A stretch of 64,000 nt of DNA from Corella eumyota (Eukaryota; Chordata; Ascidiacea; Phlebobranchia; Corellidae): positions 12,160,501 through 12,224,500 of the forward strand of contig OY720097.1 in assembly GCA_963082875.1 (NCBI GenBank), given 5' to 3'. Shown here piece after piece: positions 13,019 to 23,728 of the stretch. The position numbers and the translations under genes are program-made. Under the pieces are notes generated by a model. It was not told the origin of the DNA and did no database searches. It worked only from the letters and a program-made list of their open reading frames with translations. The first letter of the stretch is position 1. Each line of letters begins with the position of its first letter.

Positions 13019-14164
13019 ATGGAAATTAAAATTAAAACAGAATGGAACGGTGTGCCAGTTAAACACGATGGAGTAAAAATGAGATTTGAGGAGGCGAAAG
13101 AAGGTTTAAAACTAATCATTGATGCTCCTTATTACGGAGATTCTCCGCCAATCGGCGAGGTTGGAAAACCGTTTTGGTTGTTGTGGGAATATGAAGGTTA
13201 ATTTTTAGAATATTATTTTAAATTCTAAGGACTGTATAGTCAGATGGTCAGATTCAAAAGTTTTTTTTGTATTTAAACTAACTTTTTTTTCTAAAACCGG
13301 ATTTGTTAAGGGTTTTAAAGCTTTTTTGTTTGAATTTAGTTGTAGAGGCATTTTTTCTAAACTCAGATAGTGGTGAATATCTTGAATTGGAATGGGGGCC
13401 GTAAGTTAAATTTGTTAAAAATAGTTAACAAAGTTGCGTTATGTTATGCATTTGTTAAAAGCTTTATATTATACTTTGCGTTTTGATATTTAAAAATGTT
13501 ATTTTTTAATTTTATAATATTTTTGTAGTCATGGCCAACATCTTGGTTTATTGTTCAAAAAATGTCGTGAAGTTTGGAAAAAAAATTTGGAAATGGAGTT
13601 TACTGCTAAAATTCAGGGTACCTGTTGGAATGGAATCACTTTAATCCCATGGGATTATTTTCCAAAGGGAAGTAACAAGTTTAATGCATTTGCTATTCAC
13701 GGTGATAAAAGCAACAGAGTTTATGAGGCACTCTACCCAGCTAATCCTGGAGACCGTACAGAACCAGATTTGTAAGTATTTTATTTGTTAAATAACTTTT
13801 TTGTTATTTTTACTTAAAAAATAATTTAAGATATAATAATAATAATAATTAATTTAGAGTAATTCAAAATAATAGTTTAACATGTATTTTTTGACATTTA
13901 TTTTTTAGCAAAGCTTATCTTATTAAAATTAAATAAAGCAGAAAGGGTTTTGTTAATTTTTCTAGGTTTTTGTAATTTGATTTTAGAATTAAATTAAATA
14001 AAAATTTATTTTTTAATTTTAGTGTTTCTTTAGATGAATTCGTTACTAACACAAATACATTTTAATTTAGCCATGTGCTGGAGTATTTCAAAGACTTGGA
14101 TGTAAAAAAAGTTTTTCCTAGTGGAAAATGGGAGAAAGATGAAAATACGATTTGGAATGATTAA
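13019..14164 (+). CDS. UPF0462 family protein (C4orf33-like)
   Basis: Exons 13019-13196, 13340-13400, 13529-13771 and 14071-14164 join in phase to 191 aa, close to the roughly 200 aa of human C4orf33. Conserved stretches along the whole length include WNGVPVKHDG near the start, GEVGKPFWLLWEYEVVEAFF across the first intron, PHGQHL, IPWDYFP, FNAFAIHGD, YEALYP and the terminal HVLEYF. The start ATG matches the family N-terminus. The molecular function of the family is not known to me. A splice acceptor about 25 bp before the ATG could take a trans-spliced leader or mark a 5' UTR intron. AATAAA at 14206-14211 is a good end signal. Confidence 0.92.
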
Positions 14165-14205
14165 AAGATTTGTATTATTATAGATGTGCTTTAAATAACA
14201 ATATG

Positions 14206-14211
14206 AATAAA
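14206..14211 (+). terminator. Poly(A) signal of the UPF0462 gene
   Basis: AATAAA lies 42 nt after the stop codon of the UPF0462 gene, the usual distance for a short 3' UTR. Confidence 0.7.
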
Positions 14212-15382
14212 TACAAATAATGTGATATGGTTGATTTTTTTCAAAATTTCTTGTTTACCTTCCTAAATAATCTTATGATTTTTTTTACAAATTTATAATT
14301 CAAAGCCAAAGTATTATTATTTGAATTGGTGATTTTTTAAATATTATGATTTGATGTGCAATAAAAAATAGTGTTTTACAGACTGCAGTATATATTTTTT
14401 TGATTTATTTTCACCTGTCAGACTTATGCAAAACAAATTTTGTTTGATTTTTTGTATCAGATTGTGTGTCTAAATCAACATAAATGTTACTTTAAAATGA
14501 TGAAAATTAATTTTATATTACTGTTTATAAAATGAATTCGGGATATCAGTTCATAAATTCCTCAACATACAATTGTAGAAAAAAATGATAAACTGATTTT
14601 AATACTGAAAATGTATTTAATAGTTCCAGAATTGTGCAAATATGCTTACCAATTGTATTTAAATATCTTCAAAATCTTAGGATTTTTTTATTTTAACATG
14701 TTTTTAGCAATGCTCATTTTTCAATTTGTTTAATAAACGTCACCCATCCATGAACTTTAATATTCAGCGTTTTTACATATTGGTAACGTTACGAATTTAT
14801 AACGTCTTATATACTAAGTAGATGTATTCCGTTATATAATACAATCTTGAAAGCAAAGTAGATACAAAAAATTACAGAATAGTTAAACAACAATTAGGAC
14901 TATACTGTTCAAACAAAAAACGGAAATCATTAATCATATCATCTTCTAGTCATTTTATGTTCTAAACGTCTTAAACCATTTCTTTGGTATTTATCTTTTT
15001 TCCCTACCTTATCAACGCAGAGTGAGAACCTTTTGTTTCTTTTTCATGTAAATCATAACAGACGAGTTTTGCCTTAAACTACGTAGTTTTTAACTGAACT
15101 GAGCTGTTTTGGTCATCTGATTATAGTAAATCTAAAACATACGAGATTTGCCGTAAACTACACAATTCCTAACTGTGCCTTTAACTTGCTATCAAGGCCA
15201 AAATTTAACTTAGTAACAACGCTTAACAACGTTTTAAAAGATCATTAATAAATGATAGAAAATCTGTTTGCAAGGCAAATAAAAAAACAGGCAGAAAAAT
15301 TGCACGTTTTAGAATTATTTTTTTAAATAAAAAGTAAAATACTTTTGTTTAGATGTTAACTAATTGTTGAACAGTGAAACCA

Positions 15383-15555
15383 TACGTTCGGTGTATGGTA
15401 TGCAAGTGTCTGGTATTTAATTTTTTATTTTGGCATGCATTTAATTTTTTATTTTGGCATTTGGCATTTTTATTTTGGTAAGCATGTCTGGTATGCAAGT
15501 CTCTGGTATTTAATTTTTTATATTCGGTGTCTGGTATTTAATTTTTTATTTTGGC
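15383..15555. repeat. Imperfect tandem repeat
   Basis: A module of the form ggtatttaattttttatt followed by ttggca recurs several times with partial units (tggcatgcattt, tggcatttggca). The copies differ slightly and the unit length varies, typical of a decaying minisatellite. Confidence 0.7.
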
Positions 15556-16068
15556 AATTAATCTAAATTTTTTTGAGTTTATCAAATACTTTAAATGCAT
15601 TTGACACAATTTAAAACAATAGACAATTGGTCTACCACAAAACCTAAAAATTGTCAATTTTTAACAAATGTGTCATAACTTTTGCCAATATAATATTTTT
15701 TTATAGATTGTACTAAATAAACCATTGTGGTTAAAATACTGCAAATAATTTTTTTATGGTGTTAATAGTATGTATATATTGCCTACTAGATTAAAAGTTT
15801 GCCGTAAGACCTTATTTGCACGAAAAGTGAAATGCCCTTACTTTTGTTTATTGTTTATAACCACGAAATGTTGTTCCTAAAATCTTAGTTATATTAATAC
15901 AGATTCAATTATAAAAGGTTTTAAGATATTGCCTACTTTTGCTGATGTGTCATAATTTTTCCTAATTTAAGTATATACTGATAATTTTTTTACGATGTAT
16001 TAAATAAAACAGTGCGGTTTAAATGCTGCAACTCATTTTTGATAAAAAAAACTATTAAAGCGTATATA

Positions 16069-16120
16069 CCAGTTTAATGAGTCGTCCTACTGCACCAGTT
16101 TAATGAGTCGTTCTACTAAA
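16069..16120. repeat. 26-bp tandem duplication
   Basis: Two adjacent 26-bp units, 16069-16094 and 16095-16120, share ccagtttaatgagtcg and differ at only a few bases near their ends. This is a recent small duplication. Confidence 0.8.
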
Positions 16121-16139
16121 TAAAAACATTCTAACTTAT

Positions 16140-17345
16140 AAAAATCACGCTGGGCGTATATAGTGCAACAAACGGCGTAAACATACTAGTTGCCGCAATC
16201 TTTGTTGTATTTGTCTAGTAAAATATTTATCTGTCTTGACACCTTCTGATAAGGCGTGTTAGTTTTTGGCGCGAATTACTTTGTTAACTAGGTAGTGTAA
16301 CATTTTTAGGAATTACATTTTGGAGAACCTGCTGAATGGTTGTGTTAAGTCGTTGCGGTGCTAGCCTATATTTTGTAAATAAATGTTATATGCTGAACTC
16401 TATGCTATAGTTTATAAATTGTCTACTAGATACGGCAGTAACTTGACGAAAAGTACGTAACAGTGGAGGTCCTGCTGAGATTGTGTATTGTATTATAACA
16501 AAAAGATATGTGTCACGTGACTTTGAGTAAAATAGGTGCACCTTCAAATTATTATGATGGAGATGAAAGTATAAGTAGAAGTATGATGGAGATGAAAGTA
16601 TAAGTAGAAGTGGCCTCGTAACATATGACGATCTTGAGGAAATGTAAAAAAATAGAAATTAACGTCATGGTCAAAGTTATGAACTTAGTTGAAGAAATGA
16701 AGAAACAAATTGATTTATTGCAGAAAGAGGTACAACTTTTAAAAGAAGTGCAATATAATCAAGATGATGTAAAAAATGAACAAGAAACTTAGATATCTGT
16801 TAACAATTTGAAAAATGAAGTTTTAACAATGATTAAAGCAGGTTCTGTTAAAAAAAACAATTAAAATAAATTTATTAAAGGCGCCGAAATCAAAAACCAG
16901 AAAATTGCAATGGAGAGCGTTTGGCTATACAAAAACTAGGAAAAACTTTAAGAACTTAAAGAAGAACAAAATTATTAAAATAAACTTTAAATGTTCTCCG
17001 CAGGTGGTAAATGTCAGGAGGATAATTGCAACGCATAAAGAAACACCTATAATTACAAAAAGTTTCATTCGCGAAGCACGACGTTCTGATAAGGGTATAA
17101 ACTCTTTAGTTCACTGGAAAAGAAAATGCTTAAAGCGACCAAGTTTGGTTAGGTTTAGTGCTGGCTCACTAAGCAATACAGCGTTTTCTTATTACCAGCA
17201 GTTGGATAGCCTGGTATTGCATAATGATATATTGGCCTAACTAACATTCAAGATAAAACATTTTGCAAAAATTTTTAGTAAAACAAAAGTTTCAGCTAAT
17301 TTTTATTCTGGGTTTAATTAGGTCACGTGATATTTTTGGCCAATG
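16140..17345 (+). other. Decayed coding island of unknown origin
   Basis: This block is less AT-rich than its surroundings and carries short consecutive open frames on +. One ends with the acidic tail GLVTYDDLEEM near 16600-16645. One is rich in heptad Leu/Lys/Glu (VEEMKKQIDLLQKEV, about 16660-16790). One is strongly basic (about 16905-17240). It looks like the remains of an inserted multi-gene element, possibly a mobile or virus-like fossil, but I can assign no family and see no clear terminal repeats. It is broken and not expected to make functional protein. Confidence 0.35.
16553..16610 (+). repeat. 29-bp perfect tandem duplication
   Basis: Two identical 29-bp units, 16553-16581 and 16582-16610, begin tatgatggagatgaaag. 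The duplication lies within the decayed coding island and looks recent because the copies are identical. Confidence 0.85.
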
Positions 17346-18009
17346 ATACTGCATATATATAAATTTTTTGAAAAAAATAAAAAATTCTAAATCAAAAAAT
17401 AATTGTTCTGTTTGAACTACACAGGTTCAATTAACGTGTTTACAAAATATTTTTCGAAAATATTAATATTTATAAAAGTTATGACACTTTTATTAAAATT
17501 TGATGAAATCTCTTTTTTTTTGTATTGTCATTATTATTATTATTAATATATTCTAGTGTTTTATAAGCTCTAAATTTGAATGAAAATAACTTTTGTTCTT
17601 GAATGTTCACAGTTCTTAAATTTTAGTATGTTGTTTATTATCTGATTGTGTTTCAATCCTCTTATTTATAAAATTTAATTAATATTAATTACTTATTAAT
17701 AGATGTTTGTTTATAAAAATTTAAAAATTGTTATTAAGTTTTTAAAGCTTGGTCATCAGTAAATTAAGATATTAATAACCTAAAAATGGGTTAAAAATAA
17801 ACTTTTGTTTGTTAAATATATTGAAATGCTTGTTTCTTTATTAAAAATCAAAGATTAAAATTAAGCATTAAAAATTTATTCTAATGTATATTATAATATC
17901 ATTAACTTAAAAAGGGGTTAAAAAAATTATGTTTTGTTTGTTTATTATATTTAATTGCTTGTTTATTTTTTTTAAATCAAAGATTAATACTAAACATTAA
18001 AAATTAAGT

Positions 18010-18075
18010 CTAACTTATAAGGCGTTAAGCTGGTAATGCAGCAGTCACAGGTTCGAAACCTAACAGCTCCGTTCT
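18010..18075 (+). repeat. tRNA-like sequence, SINE candidate
   Basis: A box-B-like GGTTCGAAACC lies at about 18051-18061, and a box-A-like taagctggtaatgc lies about 30 bp upstream, as in an RNA polymerase III internal promoter. The stems do not fold into a full cloverleaf, so this is not called a working tRNA. A SINE head or tRNA pseudogene fits best. Confidence 0.45.
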
Positions 18076-18150
18076 AATTAAGTTTTTGTTGCCTAAATTT
18101 AAAATACAATTAGATTTATTTTCTTACAATAAGAAACTTTGGGTTTTAAT

Positions 18151-18171
18151 AAAGCAATTTTAAATTGCTTT
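18151..18171. repeat. Perfect 10-bp inverted repeat
   Basis: The sequence aaagcaattt, one base, then aaattgcttt is a perfect palindrome with a one-base centre, and the arm is repeated again just downstream. It lies 80 bp past the tRNA-like sequence and may be the tail of the same element. Confidence 0.6.
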
Positions 18172-18392
18172 AATAAAGCAATTTTAATATTATTTTCAAG
18201 TGTATCGACATAAATTTTTGTGCATGCAATTACATGTAACTAATACATAGCAAAACCGGTTTAAAAACAAACAAAATTTAAGAGTAATAAAATGTCTTAA
18301 AAGTTAGAAATAAAAGGTCATTTACAAATATAAAAAACAACAACCAAAAGTTTTTAAAATACAATTAATAAAACATATATATAAAATCAATT

Positions 18393-18398
18393 TTTATT
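18393..18398 (-). terminator. Poly(A) signal of the CKAP2-family gene
   Basis: On the minus strand AATAAA lies about 58 nt beyond the stop codon of the CKAP2-family gene. Confidence 0.65.
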
Positions 18399-18455
18399 AA
18401 TTAAGAAATAAAAAAATATTTTTAAATCAAAATTACTATTTAAAGTTTTAACTAA

Positions 18456-21400
18456 TTATAGATGTAATAATTTGGAAATATCATTATACTCGACACCTAA
18501 TGCATCGTTGGAATCAAAAACAAAATTACAAGATTCCTTTGCATGTTGACCTTTCATTAACGCATGTGGAGTGGATATACAGGAGTCATGACCCTGCACA
18601 ACTTTTGGGTATTTAGTAGTTGAATTTTCGATTCGACGTGATCGTCGTACAGGGGTTACAATTGCTGATGCATCAAATGGCAAAGCTCTTCGAGCTACCA
18701 ACCTAAGTAACACAATAAATTATTCTTTTTATATTCTTCACCAAAAATTTTTTTTATATTCTTCGCCAAAAAAATTTATATAAATTAAATCCATAATAAA
18801 CAATAGGCAAATATAAGTAAGTTTTTAAACTAGAAGGGATGTTAAAATTTCTATAAAAATTACTGTTTGAAAAGTGGAGAAGATTTTGGGATCATTCGAA
18901 GTTTAACAACAGAGGAAGGTGAAGGAGTCCCACACAATGGGGAAATAGGAGCTATTTGTTTCTTGCTGGGTGTTTTAAAGTTAAAAACAGGAGATTGAAA
19001 TTCTTTCTGGCTGGAATTTGTTAATGGTAACTTGTTGATGGGGTCTTCGAAGTTTTGTTGTTTTTCTGGTAAATTAATGTCATTTGTAGATCGTGTTGCA
19101 GTTTCCATCTGTATGCCTAAATAAATTAAAACTTATTTTTAAAATAAAAAAAGTAAAACAAAATTTAAAAATGAAACAAATATAATAAATTCTCATATAA
19201 AGTGATACAAGTTTAAATAATAATAATTGTACTATGTATTATTATCAAGATAAATTGAAGTTATATAATTGATTTAATATTTAGCAAAAAATAAATATAT
19301 TTATACAGTTACCTGCTTTTTGAGTAAGGCGTTCTTGATTAGCAACTCTTACTAGAAAATTCTTCAATTCTTCTTTAAGTAAGGACAATGGCTAAAATAC
19401 AAAAAAACATTTTAAAGTTGCTGCTATTATTTTAAACAAATGGCCATAAAACATATTTATATATAAATAATATTTTTTTAAATTTATAATTGTTTTACCT
19501 TTGCTTGCTTTTTAATCGCATTTTCATAAATTTCGATAATCTCTTCTTCAGTGTTTCCAAATATTTCATGAACCTGGGCAAAAGTCACCCAATAAGCTGC
19601 ATGCTCTTCAGCAACGGAAACTCTTGTCTTAAAGTCTTTTAAAAGCTCAAAAACTTCTTGTGCAGAACAACCCTATTTTAAAAATAAAAGTTATGGGTAT
19701 TTTTACAATAATATAAAATAAATTTTTTATTAATTCATGTTATTTTTGCCCAAATATTTTAAGCTTTAATATTTTTTAAAACAAATAATTTTAGTTCTTG
19801 GTGGCTATACCCAAAAAGATCTTTACAGATTTTAAAAAAAAAAAAGTTTGATATTACCTTATCAAGACAAGCTCTAGCTTCTTCCATTGAATTTTTTACC
19901 AAAATTGAAAGTTCGTCAAAATAGTCTTCACCTCTCAGTGTCTGTCAATAAACATTTAAAAATTTAGTTATTAAATGTGCTTAGATTATAGGCTTAATAT
20001 ATACATCTGTTTTATTAAGATTGCAATAATTTTAAATATCTGCGAAAAAATATTAAATTAACCATAAGAAAATAACCCTTCAACTGCTGTTTTTTTTAAT
20101 TTTATTATATATAATTCGTTCCTATTATACAAAAAAGATTTTAAAATTTATAAAAAAAAGTTAAGTGAGAATTTAATAATTTTAATATGAAGTTATTAAA
20201 TTTAAGGCCAGATTATTAAACAAATAAACTAATATATTTATAATCATTTGTTTTTTAGGAACCATATTATTAACCTGAGACTACTAATATTCCCCCTATC
20301 AATTTTTTTTATGAAAATTTTATTCAAAATATTGAACAACTCACAGGCCAAAACGATCCACCAGGAGTTAAAGGTTTGTTTGTTGATGGTGAATTAGTTG
20401 GAGTTAGAAATGTTTTCACTGGCTTAAATCCTCTCAAGTGATCTGGATTTTTACCCTTTGATATTATCCACCGTCTTAATTTTTCTCTAGAAATTAACAA
20501 AAATTTTGAAACTGTTTTTTAACGTAGAAGTAATGCAATTTTTCAGGTTTCTGTTATTGTTACCAATCAGAACTAACATCACTTTAATTCAATCAATTTA
20601 CATTCAACAAACAAAATATTTTAAAATTAGTCTTTGGTATAGATTTACCCAACAACACTTAAAATTATTAAAATAAAGTCAACTTACAAGCGAGCATTTT
20701 GCTGTTCTGTCATACTCAAAGATTTTTTTCTCCTTGGGGTTTTACTTTTTTTCTCCATTATCCTCGATTGAATTCTTGACTTAGGTTGAACAGACTTCGA
20801 TCCACCATAATTTGAACCAATTTTTTTATTAGGGGTCATCAAATTTAATTTAGATTTTAAATCGGTTTTGCAGAACAAATTTTTACTTAAAATTGCATTG
20901 TTTCTTGACTTTTGTATGCTAGTATTTACACTTCTTCGAATTAGTTTTTTTCTTAATTTTTCAGAAGTTTTAGGTGTAGTGGGAGTATAGCAATGTTTTA
21001 CAGGAAAAATGTTGCCTGTTTTATTTTTCAAATGAGACAAATTTAGTGCTGCACTTTTTCTCAATGATTTCCGAAATTTTTTGTTTGGTGTTTTCGTTTC
21101 AGTTTTCTTTAGTACAATCCCTTTTTCTTTTTCTAAGTTATTTTTTAAATTTATTGCAGTTTTACATTTAATTATTTTTTTTGTTCCTGTTCCAATGGAC
21201 TTCATGGAATTGTTGTTTTCCTTCGATGCCGAACATTTCAAAGAACCATTTCTAAAATAAAATATTATTAACTATATATATAAACTTCTTTATTTTTGCT
21301 TAAATTTATGATTAATATATAACACCAATAAGTCACTTTTAAAGCATTAAAATTTGTAGAACTAAATCTGTACACCAAACTTTACTTACATTTTCTTTGA

Positions 21401-22008
21401 GCGTATTAAATTTTTCTTTTCCAAGACAAAGTCTAAATGTAAGTTAAGAAAAAAATAAATATTAGGCTATATATACATGCATTGATTGTAATTTTCAATT
21501 GCAATAAAAAATTTTAAATTCGAATTATATACATAATAATGATTTACCATTACTGTGCATAGAGTTTGAATTGTTAGCTAATGGCACTCTTTTCATGGTT
21601 TTCATATTTGCTTTTACAAAATCTTTTTTCATTTTCTTAGGAGGTTTTCCTTTTGATATTAAGTAGGCATTTAACTTTGCCAATCGTTCCTCTATGATAT
21701 ATACAAAACATTAGAATAAATAAAAAGCAAATTCACAGTATTGGCAGATTGATCGCAGATGACATACAAAAATTTGGGGACCAGAAGCTTCGGCCTGCAA
21801 AAAACGCGGGGGGTCGGTGACGAAATTGCCGCGTAAAATGTCAGTTTAAGACCATATTTTACCGATATTCAAAACAATTTTTTTTTATGTATAAAAAAAA
21901 AAAAAAAATTTAAGAAAAATTTAATTTTTTAAAGTTGGTTACCACCTTCAAATTAAAAATAGTGCTACAAAATTATGCTAAAAAAAAAAAGGTTTACTTA
22001 CCATTCAT
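18456..22008 (-). CDS. CKAP2: Cytoskeleton-associated protein 2 (CKAP2/CKAP2L) family
   Basis: Minus-strand exons in order: 22002-22008, 21548-21691, 21390-21432, 20688-21251, 20345-20486, 19858-19941, 19499-19672, 19313-19391, 18864-19116, 18456-18702; total 1,737 nt, 578 aa, all phases compatible. The family binds spindle microtubules in mitosis. The first exon codes only Met-Asn plus one base. Residues 3-20 carry ERLAKLNAYLISKGKPPKK, and the exon 20345-20486 carries a second family motif, KLRRWIISKGK. The basic middle contains SP/TP sites. The C-terminal CKAP2 domain includes HAAYWVTFAQVHEIFG, IYENAIKKQAKPLSLLKEEL, then VTPVRRSRRI and the terminal FDSNDALG stretch. It cannot be split between CKAP2 and CKAP2L and is probably the single pre-duplication orthologue; the symbol is a family label. 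Confidence 0.87.
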
Positions 22009-22464
22009 GGTTTAAAGTTAAGATCTTCTTTTTACTGAAATCACCTATTTAGACTTATAAAAGCCAATTCTTGATTGCTGCTAAGTCTGTTTTCTTAATT
22101 TTAGAATTTGTACTTTCCGCCATAAATATGGACACGCTTCGCTGCGTTAGCTATAATCTTTTGTTTTGTGATTAATTTTTGTATTCAAATATAATTTCTT
22201 AAATAAATGTAAAAAAAATTTAACAACATTAGAAATTTACTGCCATCAAATATATAAAATTACTTTTATTTAAAAATAAGTTTTATTTTGATTTTCTCAT
22301 GAAAACCTTGCATGAATCAGCCAAAGTTCCAAAACAAATATTACCCTTGTCATGTTTTGAAACGTGATCACCCTACTGAAAAGAAACACTTCCACGTAGT
22401 TTTAGATTCGTGTATACACCTTGTTTATTATTTATTGCTATACGTAATAAACCAAAATATAAGT
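22009..22464. promoter_or_regulatory. Divergent promoter region between the CKAP2-family gene and TMEM230
   Basis: The two start codons face away from each other with 456 bp between them, so both 5' leaders and promoters must fit here unless one is trans-spliced. The piece around 22110-22160 (ccgccataaatatgg, then gcttcgctgcgttagc) is the most GC-rich part and the likeliest core. An open frame continues upstream of the TMEM230 ATG to 22312 but is not conserved. Confidence 0.5.
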
Positions 22465-22803
22465 ATGGCAGCTAAAGCTCGTTATCACAAGTTAACTCGG
22501 ACCGAAGGAAAGGATGGTGACGTATTCACCGATTTACAATTTGAAAAACCCGAACCTAAAGTACCTTGGAAAGCTATAGGAGTTGCATTTGGACTATTAT
22601 TTGTTGGATCTACACTTATTATTATTGGTTCGTTTTTATTGTCTGGGTATATTGACGAAAAGTATAAGGATAGAACGTGGCCTGTTTTGGTTCTTGGCAT
22701 TTTAACGTTCTTGCCTGGTTTTTATCATGTAAGAATTGCTTATTATGCTTGGAGAGGGTATCATGGTTATTCCTTTGATGACATTTTGGACTATTCAGAA
22801 TAA
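22465..22803 (+). CDS. TMEM230: Transmembrane protein 230
   Basis: Single exon, 112 aa (human about 120). Residues LQFEKPEPKVPWKAIG lead into a first membrane helix (about 37-58, FGLLFVGSTLIIIGSFLLSG). Then comes a short loop with DEKYKDRTWPVL, and a second helix running into the strongly conserved LTFLPGFYHVRIAYYAWRGY and a terminal YSFDDILDY. The protein is known as a small two-pass membrane protein of endosomal and secretory vesicles. The start at 22465 fits the family; the same frame is open for 51 more codons upstream, but that extension has no family resemblance. AATAAA at 22963-22968 marks the likely end. Confidence 0.93.
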   Translation: MAAKARYHKLTRTEGKDGDVFTDLQFEKPEPKVPWKAIGVAFGLLFVGSTLIIIGSFLLSGYIDEKYKDRTWPVLVLGILTFLPGFYHVRIAYYAWRGYHGYSFDDILDYSE

Positions 22804-22962
22804 GATTTTTGTTTTGTAAATTTTATTAATTTCACTGTTATTCAAATATTATATATATACATTTTAATTATTTTTTGTTATTTTTAAAGGATAATAACTG
22901 TCTACAACATTTTTATTGTTTCCTCTATGTTTTATCATGTAAAAATTTATGTTTTGTTATGC

Positions 22963-22968
22963 AATAAA
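22963..22968 (+). terminator. Poly(A) signal of TMEM230
   Basis: AATAAA lies 160 nt after the TMEM230 stop and about 270 nt before the PDRG1 start, so TMEM230 can end independently of the two genes downstream. Confidence 0.6.
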
Positions 22969-23236
22969 TTTTGTAATATATAACAGAAAAACTCATTAAC
23001 CGATGTCGTCAATAAATATATATACTGAGTAATATTTTATTCACCCATACTACAAAATTTTTTTATAAGTTTAAATTGTATGGTAAACTTCGATTTTTAA
23101 TTTTAGCATTGTTGTTTTAAATTATGACATTTTACACCAATTTAAAATTATCAATTTTAATTGTAAATAATAACTTTGTACCAGTTTCAACATAACATTA
23201 TCAATGTGTTTATTCTTGTAGAATAAATGTTATAAT

Positions 23237-23635
23237 ATGGCAAGAGATCCAAAATTTGTTATTAATTATTTGGAAGAGTTGGAGGAATTGGCAGAGGATG
23301 TACTAACTGACAAGCAACAAATAATTGACCTTGACACAAAGCGAAATAGCAATCGAGAATCATTGGCTGCACTTCATAAAAAAACATTAGCACCCCCAAA
23401 TTCTAAAGATAAAGCTTGGGTCAATTTTGGTGGGATGTTTATTAAAGTGACAAAGGAATCAGCCATTAACATGCTGAAGTCTGATCAAAATGAACTAGAC
23501 AAAGAAATAAACGGTTTAAGAAATGGACTTCATAAAAAAGTTAAACGTTTAAGGGATGCAGAAGGAAAAACTGATCTAAAAGGATTTGATTTGAAACCAA
23601 TGAATAAATCTGAAATAGATTTGTTAAAATATTAA
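23237..23635 (+). CDS. PDRG1: p53 and DNA-damage-regulated protein 1 (prefoldin-like)
   Basis: Single exon, 132 aa, the same length as human PDRG1 (133). Hallmarks are EELAEDVLTDKQQIIDLDTKRN, which is one heptad-rich helix, then WVNFGGMFIKV at the hairpin, the second helix DQNELDKEINGLR, and the terminal KTDLKGFDLKPM. It belongs to the beta-prefoldin family and is a known subunit of the R2TP/prefoldin-like co-chaperone complex in the cytoplasm. A strong splice acceptor (ttattcttgtag, ending at 23221) sits 15 nt before the ATG with no coding exon upstream, suggesting spliced-leader addition. FITM2 follows after only 93 bp. Confidence 0.95.
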   Translation: MARDPKFVINYLEELEELAEDVLTDKQQIIDLDTKRNSNRESLAALHKKTLAPPNSKDKAWVNFGGMFIKVTKESAINMLKSDQNELDKEINGLRNGLHKKVKRLRDAEGKTDLKGFDLKPMNKSEIDLLKY

Positions 23636-23728
23636 ATTTTTTATATGTTATTTTTTGTGACAAATCTTTGTATTTCTTTTTTTAGATAGGCAACAGTTTT
23701 AGGCAAATAAAACTTTTGTTTTTTGGAC
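23636..23728 (+). promoter_or_regulatory. Operon-type intercistronic spacer with splice acceptor
   Basis: Between the PDRG1 stop and the FITM2 ATG there are 93 bp. A pyrimidine-rich acceptor (tatttcttttttttag) ends at 23685, 50 nt after the stop. No AATAAA lies before that acceptor; one lies just after it (about 23705). This is the arrangement known for ascidian operons resolved by spliced-leader trans-splicing; that use here is inferred. Confidence 0.6.

Larger units (their letters stand above)
14212..16139. other. Gene-free AT-rich DNA
   Basis: No exon of a recognised family is seen on either strand. The stretch is AT-rich with homopolymer runs and holds two tandem repeats, listed separately at 15383-15555 and 16069-16120. 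Confidence 0.6.
17346..18392. other. Very AT-rich intergenic DNA
   Basis: Apart from the tRNA-like sequence at 18010-18075 and an inverted repeat at 18151-18171, this stretch is AT-rich DNA with TTATT runs and no recognisable exon on either strand. It separates the coding island from the 3' end of the CKAP2-family gene. Confidence 0.55.

Noticed and set aside
18010-18075. A functional tRNA gene
   Set aside because: Box A and box B are present, but the acceptor and anticodon stems do not pair, so only a tRNA-like relic or SINE head is claimed.
20285-20520. Plus-strand coding-like frame (GVKGLFVDGELVGVRNVF) between CKAP2-family exons
   Set aside because: It is the antisense shadow of the genuine minus-strand exon 20345-20486, which fits the family motif and splice phases.
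22112-22130. ccataaatatgg as a CArG box in the divergent promoter
   Set aside because: The AT core is eight bases rather than six, so it does not fit the serum response element consensus.
22312-22464. 51-codon N-terminal extension of TMEM230
   Set aside because: It is in frame but has no resemblance to the family, and the ATG at 22465 matches the normal N-terminus and length.
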